In this document: positions 1-6,925 of the stretch, piece after piece
Numbering within the stretch: position 1 is the stretch's first letter
Layout of the letters: each line of letters opens with the position of its first letter
Source of the DNA: Roseburia hominis
Lineage (GTDB): Bacteria; Bacillota; Clostridia; Lachnospirales; Lachnospiraceae
Assembly: GCF_021531695.1 (NCBI RefSeq)
Contig: NZ_JADYUI010000004.1
Span: forward strand, 1 to 64,000
Length of the DNA stretch: 64,000 nt
Reading direction: 5' to 3'
Notes under the pieces: generated by a model
Database searches by the model: none
What the model was told of the DNA's origin: nothing
Seen by the model: the letters and a program-made list of their open reading frames with translations, nothing else
Translations under genes and position numbers: made by a program

Positions 1-193
1 CCAGAATACAGGTCTTATCGTCAATGTCTTCTCCCAGTATGATGGGATTTTCGATTACACACTCTTTTATCTCATCCATGCGCAAATCTAATAACGCGCA
101 TACCAGACCTCGTAACACCTTTTCATTGCTCTGCATGGCGGCACGGAACATGTAATCGTTCTTCAAACCATATCTTATTTTTTCTTCTTCCAA
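1..193 (-). CDS. Rpn family recombination-promoting nuclease/putative transposase, N-terminal part
   Basis: Partial gene running off the left edge; about 64 residues are visible. The reading frame gives a TTG start at 191-193 behind a good AGGAGG ribosome site, then a lysine/glutamate-rich start and the sequence LKNDYMFRAAMQ, followed by a helix ending in PIILGEDIDDKTCIL. That is the typical N-terminus of the PD-(D/E)XK Rpn/PDDEXK transposase family (Rpn proteins are DNA nucleases linked to RecA-independent recombination). The D of the DDK segment would be part of the nuclease core. The ribosome site lies inside the decayed rep fragment 175-522. The rest of the catalytic domain lies outside the window, so activity cannot be judged. 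Confidence 0.75.
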   Translation of the reverse strand, partial: MEEEKIRYGLKNDYMFRAAMQSNEKVLRGLVCALLDLRMDEIKECVIENPIILGEDIDDKTCIL

Positions 194-522
194 CTATTGT
201 CCTCCTGCTTTTCTATTTTTCTTATTTTGAAATAATTGGGGGAATCCCCGGCTGTGTAACAGAATATTTTCTGCTCACTCAGATATTTTTCCGGCAGAGA
301 AGAACTCTCTGCCGGGATTGTTTTAGGATAACATGCGAGCCTTTGTTTGTAAAGTGGACTTTCTTCAATTTTAGTTAGGTTCTTGCTATAAATATATCTA
401 TGCTTTCCTTTGGACATGGAAACTAATTCTTTGGTTATGTATTTAAAAAGAAAAGACCCAAACGATTTCTCATCTGAGTCTTTCTTTTTCACAATGCGGA
501 AGATGGGACTTGAAATATTCAT
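175..522 (-). pseudogene. Decayed C-terminal fragment of an HUH Rep protein
   Basis: A 115-residue open frame with no intact N-terminal domain. Its middle, FKYITKELVSMSKGKHRYIY, matches in pattern the C-terminal part of the intact Rep at 810-1739 (KYITKEMIITTKGKHRYL), including the YITK motif III region, but the nuclease HxH motif is missing. The first dozen codons are read through the left att repeat (493-514), so the apparent start is accidental. It is best read as the remnant of a related element that once occupied the same tRNA site. It could be translated, but no function can be assigned. Confidence 0.65.
493..514. repeat. attL, left 22-bp direct repeat of the tRNA-Leu end
   Basis: This 22-bp stretch is an exact copy of 4651-4672, which is the 3' end (acceptor and T-arm side) of the tRNA-Leu gene. 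Identity stops on both sides. With a tyrosine integrase gene just inside the right copy, it is the left junction of a site-specifically integrated element. Confidence 0.9.
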
Positions 523-655
523 TGTACAAAAAATACTGATAGAAAGGGCATTTCAGCACATCATTTTCAAAAGTAACAAAAAAGTAACAAAACCATCTCC
601 GCATTATTTTGAAGAAGCCGACAAATTGGGATTTGTCGCGCTTACAAACGGGAAT

Positions 656-736
656 TTATTTTTTCCTTTTTGTACCATAGTATATTGCTATTCCCGCACA
701 AATTATTGCTGCACCTATAGCTATCCATAATGCCAT
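656..736 (-). CDS. 26-residue single-span membrane peptide
   Basis: Too short for routine gene calling, but it has a strong ribosome site (AAAGGAGGAG about 8 bases upstream of the ATG) and a clean stop. The product is a short hydrophobic helix rich in A, I and G (residues 2-20) followed by a basic tail, KRKK, as in a tiny inner-membrane protein with a cytoplasmic C-terminus. It lies just downstream of rep on the same strand, probably in one transcript. Size and shape recall the small membrane proteins encoded near Rep genes of filamentous phages and small plasmids, but there is no sequence-level proof of such a role. Confidence 0.55.
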   Translation of the reverse strand: MALWIAIGAAIICAGIAIYYGTKRKK

Positions 737-809
737 TAGATTTTCTCCTCCTTTACAACTTCTTTTGTAAAGTTAATTATATCACGCCAAGCTATGAAAA
801 TATAGAAAA

Positions 810-1739
810 TTATTTTTTAACTTTGATATATGTAATTTCTTGCCCTGTTTCCTCGTTGGTGTATTTCTTTTGGTTGCATACTTTGGGATTTAGTTCAACG
901 GATTTCATAAAGTTTTCAACATCATCAAGCATGATGTTCTCCACTTCTGCGGTGTCAAGGTTTCTGCTACATAAATAGCGGTGCTTTCCTTTGGTGGTGA
1001 TAATCATTTCTTTTGTGATGTACTTGGTTATATAACTACTCACTTTCTGGGTGTCTTCAATTTTTGAAACCGTAGTAAATCCATATCTGAAAGTTTTGGA
1101 ATTGACATTAAAAATCTTTTTCCCGTTCTTTTTTATTCCACTATCTTCAAGTTTTAACTTATCGCAATTTGTACCGATACCATGAAAATGAATTCTCCCA
1201 GATTTGTGGAATTCTGGAACAAAGATATATTTAAAATCTGGGTTCTGGTCTTTTATATTTTTGAGAAATTGGTGTAATCGCTTATAGCATTTATCATAAT
1301 CAAAACTATCTACTTGCTTTGGATCAAATGTAATTGTGAAAAATAATCCATTGCTCCAATCATTTGAAAAAGCATAATTATAGATTTTTTGCTTTGTTCT
1401 GCTTAAAGATGACTGCTCGCTATGTTCCTTGCTTTCCTTTGTGCGCTCTTTCTTGGTTTCTTTATTGTACTCTACTCCGTCTATTTCTTCATATTCAACA
1501 TGGGCGGAAGTCCTTTTATTACCCGTTTGAAATGGTATCTTAAAAAGTCGATATTCTTCATGATTTAAATACTTTACATGCTTCATATTATAAAACTGCG
1601 GGGTTTCAAATATGGACTTAAATGCTCTGCCTTTGTAGTATCTCCAAGACGCTTCCTCTTTGGTAATCATTTGACTTAATGCCAACTCTTTTATTTTCTG
1701 TTCCTCTTTTTGTTTCTCTATTATCTCTAATAGTGTCAT
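810..1739 (-). CDS. Rolling-circle replication initiator (HUH endonuclease Rep)
   Basis: 309-residue protein with the three motifs of single-tyrosine-cluster Rep proteins: motif I GLFFTITFDP (about residue 130), motif II GRIHFHGIG with the metal-binding H-x-H (about 182), and motif III SSYITKYITKE with the candidate nicking tyrosines (about 235). It resembles the ORF2/G2P type of replication protein from small plasmids and filamentous phages. It should nick one strand at an origin and start rolling-circle replication of the excised element. The N-terminal 110 residues are highly charged and not recognised. The start chosen has a GGAAG-like ribosome site. A decayed paralogue lies at 175-522. 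Confidence 0.8.
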   Translation of the reverse strand: MTLLEIIEKQKEEQKIKELALSQMITKEEASWRYYKGRAFKSIFETPQFYNMKHVKYLNHEEYRLFKIPFQTGNKRTSAHVEYEEIDGVEYNKETKKERTKESKEHSEQSSLSRTKQKIYNYAFSNDWSNGLFFTITFDPKQVDSFDYDKCYKRLHQFLKNIKDQNPDFKYIFVPEFHKSGRIHFHGIGTNCDKLKLEDSGIKKNGKKIFNVNSKTFRYGFTTVSKIEDTQKVSSYITKYITKEMIITTKGKHRYLCSRNLDTAEVENIMLDDVENFMKSVELNPKVCNQKKYTNEETGQEITYIKVKK

Positions 1740-1900
1740 GTGCGTTCTTCCTTTCTTCTACTCCGCCAAAAATGTTGCCTATGTCAAGTAAGGCAACAAG
1801 GCTGTTTATTGGTTTCATTAGGAAATATGCAAGACCACTTAATCTTCAAATTGTGCCATATAGCCAAATTTCATATTTTTTATGAAGGGAGGGATTTTAC

Positions 1901-2071
1901 ATGAATGAAGATGATATGACATTAGACCAGATAATTGCATTTCATACTTTAATGTGTGAAGCACAAAAAATAATTGACAGTTGGGATACCGAGGACGATG
2001 CAGACCAATTGGGAGATGATTTTGAGAAGTACAACCGACAAACACCCAGTTACGATGATGATGAAAGATAA
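1901..2071 (+). CDS. Small acidic protein of the element (56 residues)
   Basis: ATG at 1901 follows a strong ribosome site (GAAGGGAGGG) and the frame ends at TAA 2069-2071, a few bases before the oriT hairpin. The product is strongly acidic (repeated D and E, ending in a DDDER tail) with no membrane segment or cysteine pair. It sits between the divergent rep gene and mobV, so an accessory or regulatory role in mobilization is possible, but I do not recognise a family. It reads in the same direction as mobV and may be co-transcribed with it. Confidence 0.6.
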   Translation: MNEDDMTLDQIIAFHTLMCEAQKIIDSWDTEDDADQLGDDFEKYNRQTPSYDDDER

Positions 2072-2075
2072 TTAG

Positions 2076-2151
2076 AGCCCCACCTTTGCAAAAGGTATAG
2101 GGGCTTAGACCTTTACAAGATTTAGAAGCATAGGCGGTCTTGTAAATGGTC
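2076..2151 (+). other. Candidate oriT of MobV type
   Basis: Two nested structures precede mobV. The first (2076-2105) is a hairpin with arms AGCCCC/GGGGCT and CCTTT/AAAGG and a TAT bulge on the 3' side, giving AAAGGTATAGGGGCTTA. This is the same architecture as the pMV158 oriT, where MobM nicks within TAGTG/TG. By analogy the nick would fall between 2102 and 2103. The second (2108-2120 with 2138-2151) is a longer inverted repeat built on TTTACAAGA/TCTTGTAAA. Position directly upstream of a MobV relaxase supports the call. Confidence 0.65.
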
Positions 2152-2171
2152 GCACAGAGAGGAGGAATTAT

Positions 2172-2915
2172 ATGGCTTTATTTTCTTTTCACTGCCAGAA
2201 CTACAAGTCTGGCGCATTAGTGGGCATTGATGGACACAATAGACGATTGCATAAGAACCATAAAAGCAACCCCGATATTGATAATGAACGCTCTGCCAAC
2301 AATATAGTATATGTAGCACCGAAAAAGAATTTGTATGCGGACTGCAAAGCAATTATAAAAGAAAAAGTAATAGACACAGGGCACAGGGTAAGAAAAGACA
2401 GTAATTGGATATGTGAATGTATCTTCTCATATCCCGAAGAACTACCGCCCGACAGAATGAATGACTATTTTGAACTAATCATTAAATACATGGGCGCAAG
2501 ACTTGGCAAAGACAATGTAATTGAAGCGGTGGCTCACTGCGACGAGGGTGGATTGAGCCATCTACATCTTGACATTTTGCTTATAACCCCAGAGGGTCGC
2601 TTATCTTCAAAAGCACTCATCACCAGGGAATTTATCCAATCTATACATGATAAACTTCCAATCGTTTTGCAAGCCCATGGTTTTGATGTAGAACGTGGCA
2701 CAGTTGGTCATGAGGGCGGACTATCTGCAAAAGAATATAAAAAGCAGATGGAAAGCGAAGCAAAAGAAATCAGCCACAAAATAGATGAGATGGTTGAAGA
2801 ACATAACCGCCTACTAGAAAATATTAAAAGGCTACGGGAAATAGCCCAACAACTAGAACTCGGCAACCTAGCCAAAGCACGAGATATAGTATGCCACCAT
2901 CAAAAGTCCAGATAA
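2172..2915 (+). CDS. MobV/Pre family relaxase (plasmid recombination enzyme)
   Basis: 247 residues, near the length of short MobV relaxases. Seen: an N-terminal region with the NPDIDNERSANN pattern (about residue 37; motif I of Pre/Mob), a middle SNWICECIFSYP strand, and the metal-site motif VAHCDEGGLSHLHLD (about 125) equivalent to the HxDExxPHxH signature, with serine in place of proline. A coiled-coil tail follows (about 195-240). It should nick oriT and lead transfer of the single strand through a helper conjugation system. Ribosome site GGAGG lies just before the ATG. Downstream there is a Rho-independent terminator. Confidence 0.85.
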   Translation: MALFSFHCQNYKSGALVGIDGHNRRLHKNHKSNPDIDNERSANNIVYVAPKKNLYADCKAIIKEKVIDTGHRVRKDSNWICECIFSYPEELPPDRMNDYFELIIKYMGARLGKDNVIEAVAHCDEGGLSHLHLDILLITPEGRLSSKALITREFIQSIHDKLPIVLQAHGFDVERGTVGHEGGLSAKEYKKQMESEAKEISHKIDEMVEEHNRLLENIKRLREIAQQLELGNLAKARDIVCHHQKSR

Positions 2916-2922
2916 ATCAATT

Positions 2923-2952
2923 AAGCAAGCACACAAAACGCTTGCTTTTTTT
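2923..2952 (+). terminator. Rho-independent terminator after mobV
   Basis: AAGCAAGC pairs with GCTTGCTT across a 9-base loop and is followed by a T run. The remaining 310 bases to the integrase start hold no recognisable gene; an alternating CG tract lies at about 3186-3193. Confidence 0.8.
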
Positions 2953-3265
2953 ATGTTCCAATACTGAAAAATTGATTTTTATTTTTGGTGCTTAAAATGT
3001 CAAGGAAAAAATGTAACAAAAATAAAAAAATATCTAATCTCAAAACACTGATTTTCTTTCTGTATAGCCCTTTCTTTTTCGTTTTTTATGAGTTCATTCT
3101 GCTTTTTTGTGCAATGTGCTGTTCTCAATTTTTGACCTCCAAAAATCAATTATCGAGCATGCTACGATAAGGCTGTAACAAGAACACGCGCGCGAGTTCA
3201 TAACTTCCAGATGCTTCCCAGAGTTGCAAACTGCAAGCGTTTGGCTTCCGAATAGGAGGTTATTT

Positions 3266-4585
3266 ATGAATTCAAATGAATGTAATATCGATGGTGTTAA
3301 ATGCACGAAAGAAGAGTTGCTAGAAGCAACAGAGAGAGCTATGATTAGTAAGAATGATGTGCTGAAAGAATTAGAACTTATGAGAAGAGAAAAAATTCTT
3401 TTAAAGCATACTGAAAAATACAAAATCTGGCTTGCTGACGATGGACGATGGAAAACCAAAATTCCAGACGGTAGCAAATACGGAAAGTTAGTAGCCAGAG
3501 CCACAAAAGAGAACCTTGAAAATTTCATAGTTGATTTTTATATCAAGTCTGAAAAAGAAGAAGTTCTAACAATGGAGCGAATTTATCCCAAATGGATTGA
3601 GTTTAAATACTTGTCCTCTGGAAAAGGAACAGCCAACAAAGCGCAATGGGTATGGGATACTTATTACAAAGGCAGTTCCATTGTTAAAGAGGAACTATCT
3701 AAATTAACAGTTGGAAAACTATCCCATTGGTTATTAAAGTTAGTTGATGACAAGAAACTTACCAAAAAGAAATACATGGAAGTGAAAGGCGTTATGAACC
3801 AACTTTTTGATTATTGTATTAGTGAGGATATTATCCAGATAAATTTGCCTCGGCAAATTCGCTTTCCATCTAAAAATATTTTTGCTGAAACGGAAAAGAA
3901 ACCAGAGGCTGAAGTAATTTATTCAGCAGAAACAAAAAGCGAAGTTATTAGCGAGGCGCTTGCACAATTTGAAAAGACAAGAAACACCGCTTATTTGGCT
4001 GTTTGTCTTAATTTCAATCTGGCTCTTCGTGTTGGAGAACTTGTTGCAATTCGTGAAAGTGACATCGAGAGCGATGTTATTCATATTGTGCGCGGTGAAG
4101 TCAAGGAATACGATAAAGATGCCCAAGGCAAAATTTATAGAAGTGGTTACAAAATTGTTCCACACACCAAAACAGACGCAGGCATTAGAACTCTTATTTT
4201 AACACCAGACGCCAAAAAATATATTAAAATGGCGATTGATGAAAACAAAGCCAACGGCTTAAAGGATGAAGATTATATCTTTGTTTCAAAAACGGGAGAA
4301 CGAATGCATGACTATGCTGTGAATAATGTACTCCGCAGATGTAACGGCGTAAGAAATGAAAAAGACCGCTTTATTATTTCTGGTAAGCCTAGCGGAAACC
4401 ATGCGATTAGAAAAACTTGTATCTCTGAACTGCATGACAGTCAATTATTACCAGATAGAATGATTTCCGATTTTGCTGGTCACAAGGATATATCAACCAC
4501 TCAAAAATATTATATTCACTCTGTTACTCCACTCACAGAAAAAGCGGATGTATTCGCCAAGGTTTTCGGGTCAAAGGCGATGTAA
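3266..4585 (+). CDS. int: Tyrosine recombinase/integrase of the element
   Basis: 439 residues from the ATG at 3266, which follows AGGAGG; a longer frame starting at 3224 lacks such a site. N-terminal arm-binding and core-binding domains are followed by the catalytic domain. Visible catalytic residues are R in ALRVGEL, H and R in NHAIRKT, H in GHKD and the nucleophile Y in TTQKYYIH. It should catalyse integration and excision between the 22-bp repeats at 493 and 4651. It lies immediately inside the right junction, 65 bases from the tRNA gene, the standard layout for tRNA-targeting elements. No excisionase gene was found. Confidence 0.9.
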   Translation: MNSNECNIDGVKCTKEELLEATERAMISKNDVLKELELMRREKILLKHTEKYKIWLADDGRWKTKIPDGSKYGKLVARATKENLENFIVDFYIKSEKEEVLTMERIYPKWIEFKYLSSGKGTANKAQWVWDTYYKGSSIVKEELSKLTVGKLSHWLLKLVDDKKLTKKKYMEVKGVMNQLFDYCISEDIIQINLPRQIRFPSKNIFAETEKKPEAEVIYSAETKSEVISEALAQFEKTRNTAYLAVCLNFNLALRVGELVAIRESDIESDVIHIVRGEVKEYDKDAQGKIYRSGYKIVPHTKTDAGIRTLILTPDAKKYIKMAIDENKANGLKDEDYIFVSKTGERMHDYAVNNVLRRCNGVRNEKDRFIISGKPSGNHAIRKTCISELHDSQLLPDRMISDFAGHKDISTTQKYYIHSVTPLTEKADVFAKVFGSKAM

Positions 4586-4610
4586 CAAAGTGTAACAAAA
4601 ATAGCAAAAG

Positions 4611-4641
4611 AAAAAAGCCTTGAAAATTCAAGGCTTTTTCT
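4611..4641. terminator. Bidirectional terminator between int and tRNA-Leu
   Basis: A-rich GCCTTGAA/TTCAAGGC hairpin with an A run on the left and a T run on the right, able to stop int (+) and the tRNA (-) transcripts. Confidence 0.8.
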
Positions 4642-4650
4642 TAAAAACGT

Positions 4651-4672
4651 AATGCGGAAGATGGGACTTGAA
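4651..4672. repeat. attR, right 22-bp direct repeat (tRNA-Leu 3' end)
   Basis: Exact copy of 493-514. Bases 4653-4672 are the 3' end of the tRNA-Leu gene, so integration leaves the tRNA intact. Confidence 0.9.
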
Positions 4673-4737
4673 CCCACACGATCGCAATGATCACAAGATC
4701 CTTAGTCTTGCTCGTCTGCCAGTTCCGACACTTCCGC
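4653..4737 (-). tRNA. tRNA-Leu (anticodon UAA)
   Basis: 85-nt class II tRNA. Acceptor arms GCGGAAG/CTTCCGC pair, the T-arm holds GGTTCAAGTCC, and the anticodon stem CAAGA/TCTTG encloses loop CTAAGGA with anticodon TAA. A long variable arm is present and the CCA end is not encoded. Its 3' end is the integration site of the mobile element. Confidence 0.95.
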
Positions 4738-4814
4738 ATATCGAATGTAGTGCCATGCGACTTTCATATAATATCAAATTGAACTGGTATTGTCAATGCC
4801 TTTTTTAAAATTTT

Positions 4815-5990
4815 TTATTGTGGCGGATTACACTTGGAACATGGCGTAAGTCCCATTGCTTTTGCATCTTCTAAAGACACTTCTGTATCACTTTCTTTTA
4901 AATAAGAGCAACCCGCACTATGATACTTTTTCCCCGTCTTTGTAATATGCACCATCACCTCTTCTGTTTCTGACTGCGTAGCATTTGCAGAAGACGTAAC
5001 CACATCCTGCTCTCCTGTACTTTCATTCGTATATTCCCTACTCTTTGTCTGCCCACTACCAGCTTCTCCCACCTGCCAGCTTTCTGACGGAGATTCCAGA
5101 AAAGTAAGTGTCTCTCCATCTGATTTTGCAACAATGGTTCCCTGTTCGTCAGTACGGAACACCTGTACCTTATTTGCCCTTAGCTTATTTAACGTTTCCG
5201 CATTCGGATGCCCATAGGAATTTCCGACACCGACACTAATTACTGCATACGTTGGATGAACCGCTGAGAGCATTGCATCAGAAGTAGACGTTTTACTGCC
5301 ATGATGTCCAATCTTGTATACATCTGCCAGAACAGGAATTCCGGTATTTAAAATATCATTTTCCTCCTGTTCTCCCGCATCCCCCTCAAAATAAAACCGG
5401 TTATTTCCATGTTCTAATAAAATTGCAATGGAATTATCGTTTGATTCTTCCACCAGTCTATCCGGTCCAAGAATCGTAAAACTTGCACTTCCAAGCATAT
5501 AACTATTTCCGACTACCGGCTGTGTTTTTTCATATCCTTTATAATCAAGTGCATCCAGCACGTCCCGATAAGTATTCGTATCTTTCTGCTCATCCGTCAA
5601 AAAAATCGTTTTACAGTCAAACTTCGTTAAGATAACATCCAGTCCACCGATATGATCCTCATCCGGATGCGTTCCGATCACATAATCCAGTGTCGTTACA
5701 TTCTGTTTATTCAAATACAACTGTACTGCTGTACCCTTACTGTTATCTCCGGCGTCAATTAGCATTGCGTGCCCGTCACAAAGAATTAATGTTGCATCTC
5801 CCTGCCCGACATCAAGATAATGTACCTCTAATTCTGATTGCACCTGCTGCATCGCTGTCGAAACATTACTTTGTTCCTGCGTTGTACCCGTATCAGCCTC
5901 TGCTACTGTGCCACAGGCAATGGCCGATAGTATGTAAAGAAGCCCCAGTAAAATCCCCACTTTATAAAATATTTTTCTTTTTTTTCTCAT
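4815..5990 (-). CDS. Secreted ComEC/Rec2-like metallo-beta-lactamase-fold hydrolase
   Basis: 391 residues. N-terminal basic segment and hydrophobic helix (about 8-27) look like a signal peptide or anchor; a cysteine follows in LSAIAC but the lipobox is weak. The MBL domain (about 53-290) shows LDVGQGDATLI, THPDEDHIGG (metal ligands), DNSIAILLEHG, FEGDAG and KIGHHGSKTS, the signature of the extracellular ComEC C-terminal type. A C-terminal module (about 345-391) has the spaced cysteines of YHSAGCSYL and CSKCNP, as in Ada-like zinc ribbons. It may degrade or process extracellular nucleic acid; substrate is inferred from the ComEC resemblance only. Confidence 0.8.
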   Translation of the reverse strand: MRKKRKIFYKVGILLGLLYILSAIACGTVAEADTGTTQEQSNVSTAMQQVQSELEVHYLDVGQGDATLILCDGHAMLIDAGDNSKGTAVQLYLNKQNVTTLDYVIGTHPDEDHIGGLDVILTKFDCKTIFLTDEQKDTNTYRDVLDALDYKGYEKTQPVVGNSYMLGSASFTILGPDRLVEESNDNSIAILLEHGNNRFYFEGDAGEQEENDILNTGIPVLADVYKIGHHGSKTSTSDAMLSAVHPTYAVISVGVGNSYGHPNAETLNKLRANKVQVFRTDEQGTIVAKSDGETLTFLESPSESWQVGEAGSGQTKSREYTNESTGEQDVVTSSANATQSETEEVMVHITKTGKKYHSAGCSYLKESDTEVSLEDAKAMGLTPCSKCNPPQ

Positions 5991-6124
5991 AACTTATCCC
6001 CTGTCTCCATGATTTCCACGTATCTTGTGCGCATTCTCACGCTATATCCATTCTATAATCAAACTATAGCACAAATCGAACTTATGTTCAAGCAGTCGTT
6101 CACAATCAAATTAAAATTCGCATC

Positions 6125-6153
6125 TTGACATTTCTACGAAAAAACGATAGAAT
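6125..6153 (+). promoter_or_regulatory. Sigma-70 type promoter for tRNA-Leu(CAG)
   Basis: TTGACA at 6125-6130, 17-base spacer, TAGAAT at 6148-6153, 19 bases upstream of the mature tRNA. Confidence 0.8.
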
Positions 6154-6171
6154 AGTCTTTGTCAGTTTTAT

Positions 6172-6255
6172 GCAGGAATGGCGGAATTGGCAGACGCGCA
6201 GGCTTCAGGTGCCTGTGGTAGCAATATCGTGTGGGTTCAAGTCCCATTTCCTGCA
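6172..6255 (+). tRNA. tRNA-Leu (anticodon CAG)
   Basis: 84-nt class II tRNA with acceptor GCAGGAA/TTCCTGC, anticodon stem CAGGC/GCCTG around TTCAGGT (anticodon CAG), variable arm and GGTTCAAGTCC T-arm. CCA is not encoded. An open frame reading across it is a shadow. Confidence 0.95.
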
Positions 6256-6293
6256 TTTCCCATAAATAAGAGATCGCTAAGATTTTTTATTTC

Positions 6294-6328
6294 AAAAAAC
6301 CGGAGAGTTTTTACTCTTCGGTTTTTTG
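6294..6328 (+). terminator. Terminator after tRNA-Leu(CAG)
   Basis: AACCG-AGAGT pairs with ACTCT-CGGTT, then a T6 run. Confidence 0.85.
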
Positions 6329-6411
6329 GTATCTGTAATCTTGCTCTGTTGATTGTATTCTTTTCTAAAATAGATTAAAATAAAGCTAAGAGAAGGAAAG
6401 GATGTGAGCTT

Positions 6412-6885
6412 ATGCAAAAAAAACAAAAATCCAAGTCGCAAACACAAATTACGTTAGACCTTGACATGACTTCTAATATTTCAAGAAAAATCCCGGATTC
6501 CATGGAAACCGATGAAGCTTTGGCTTATAATCAGAATAACCTCGCTGTAGAACGCACAGAATTTGCCAAAATCCGCACAGATCTGGCATTGACCAACTCA
6601 AGGCTTGCAATTGACAGAACCCATCTTTCCTATCTTCGAACCATCGTTTCTTTGATTGGTAGTGGTGCCACCCTTTATAAAGCATTGCCGCTCCTTGGTG
6701 TATCAGTCACTTTTACAACCATAATCTCCGGATTTTTACTGTTGTTCTCTATCTATTTTATCTATAAGGATGCAACGACTTATCCGAAAATGAAGCGAAA
6801 GCTGCATGACATGGAACAACAGACGAATGAACTTGCCCAAAAAACGGAAAGTCAGATTTTTCAATTTGATGATGAAATGGAGTAA
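6412..6885 (+). CDS. DUF202 family inner-membrane protein
   Basis: 157 residues. A hydrophilic N-terminus with heptad-like repeats of NLAVERTEFAKIRTDLAL leads into LAIDRTHLSYLRTIVSLIGSG, the conserved DUF202 pattern (R-T-x-L-S-x-x-R-T). Two membrane helices follow (about 82-122), then a charged tail. Family members resemble YidH of E. coli; molecular role is unknown. AAGGAAAGG ribosome site precedes the ATG. It stands alone between the tRNA and the convergent S8 peptidase gene. Confidence 0.8.
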   Translation: MQKKQKSKSQTQITLDLDMTSNISRKIPDSMETDEALAYNQNNLAVERTEFAKIRTDLALTNSRLAIDRTHLSYLRTIVSLIGSGATLYKALPLLGVSVTFTTIISGFLLLFSIYFIYKDATTYPKMKRKLHDMEQQTNELAQKTESQIFQFDDEME

Positions 6886-6925
6886 ATGCAAAAACAGTCA
6901 TTCCGGTAATGATTTACTATTATTT

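Larger units (their letters stand above)
493..4672. mobile_element. Integrative mobilizable element (about 4.2 kb) in tRNA-Leu
   Basis: Bounded by identical 22-bp repeats, the right one being the 3' end of tRNA-Leu(UAA). It contains, in order: a 26-residue membrane peptide (-), HUH Rep (-), a 56-residue acidic protein (+), an oriT-like hairpin, a MobV relaxase (+) and a tyrosine integrase (+). There are no type IV secretion genes, so it should depend on a helper conjugative element for transfer. No obvious cargo is present. The Rep suggests that an excised circle could replicate by rolling circle; this is inferred from family only. Confidence 0.85.

Noticed and set aside
410-730. 106-codon frame on the plus strand at the left element end
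   Set aside because: It crosses the att site and lies opposite the decayed rep fragment and the membrane peptide gene; no ribosome site.
1618-1818. 66-codon frame opposite the rep start
   Set aside because: Overlaps the rep 5' end out of frame; no independent support.
6178-6378. 66-codon open frame across the tRNA-Leu(CAG) gene
   Set aside because: It reads through the whole tRNA and its terminator; the tRNA explains the sequence.
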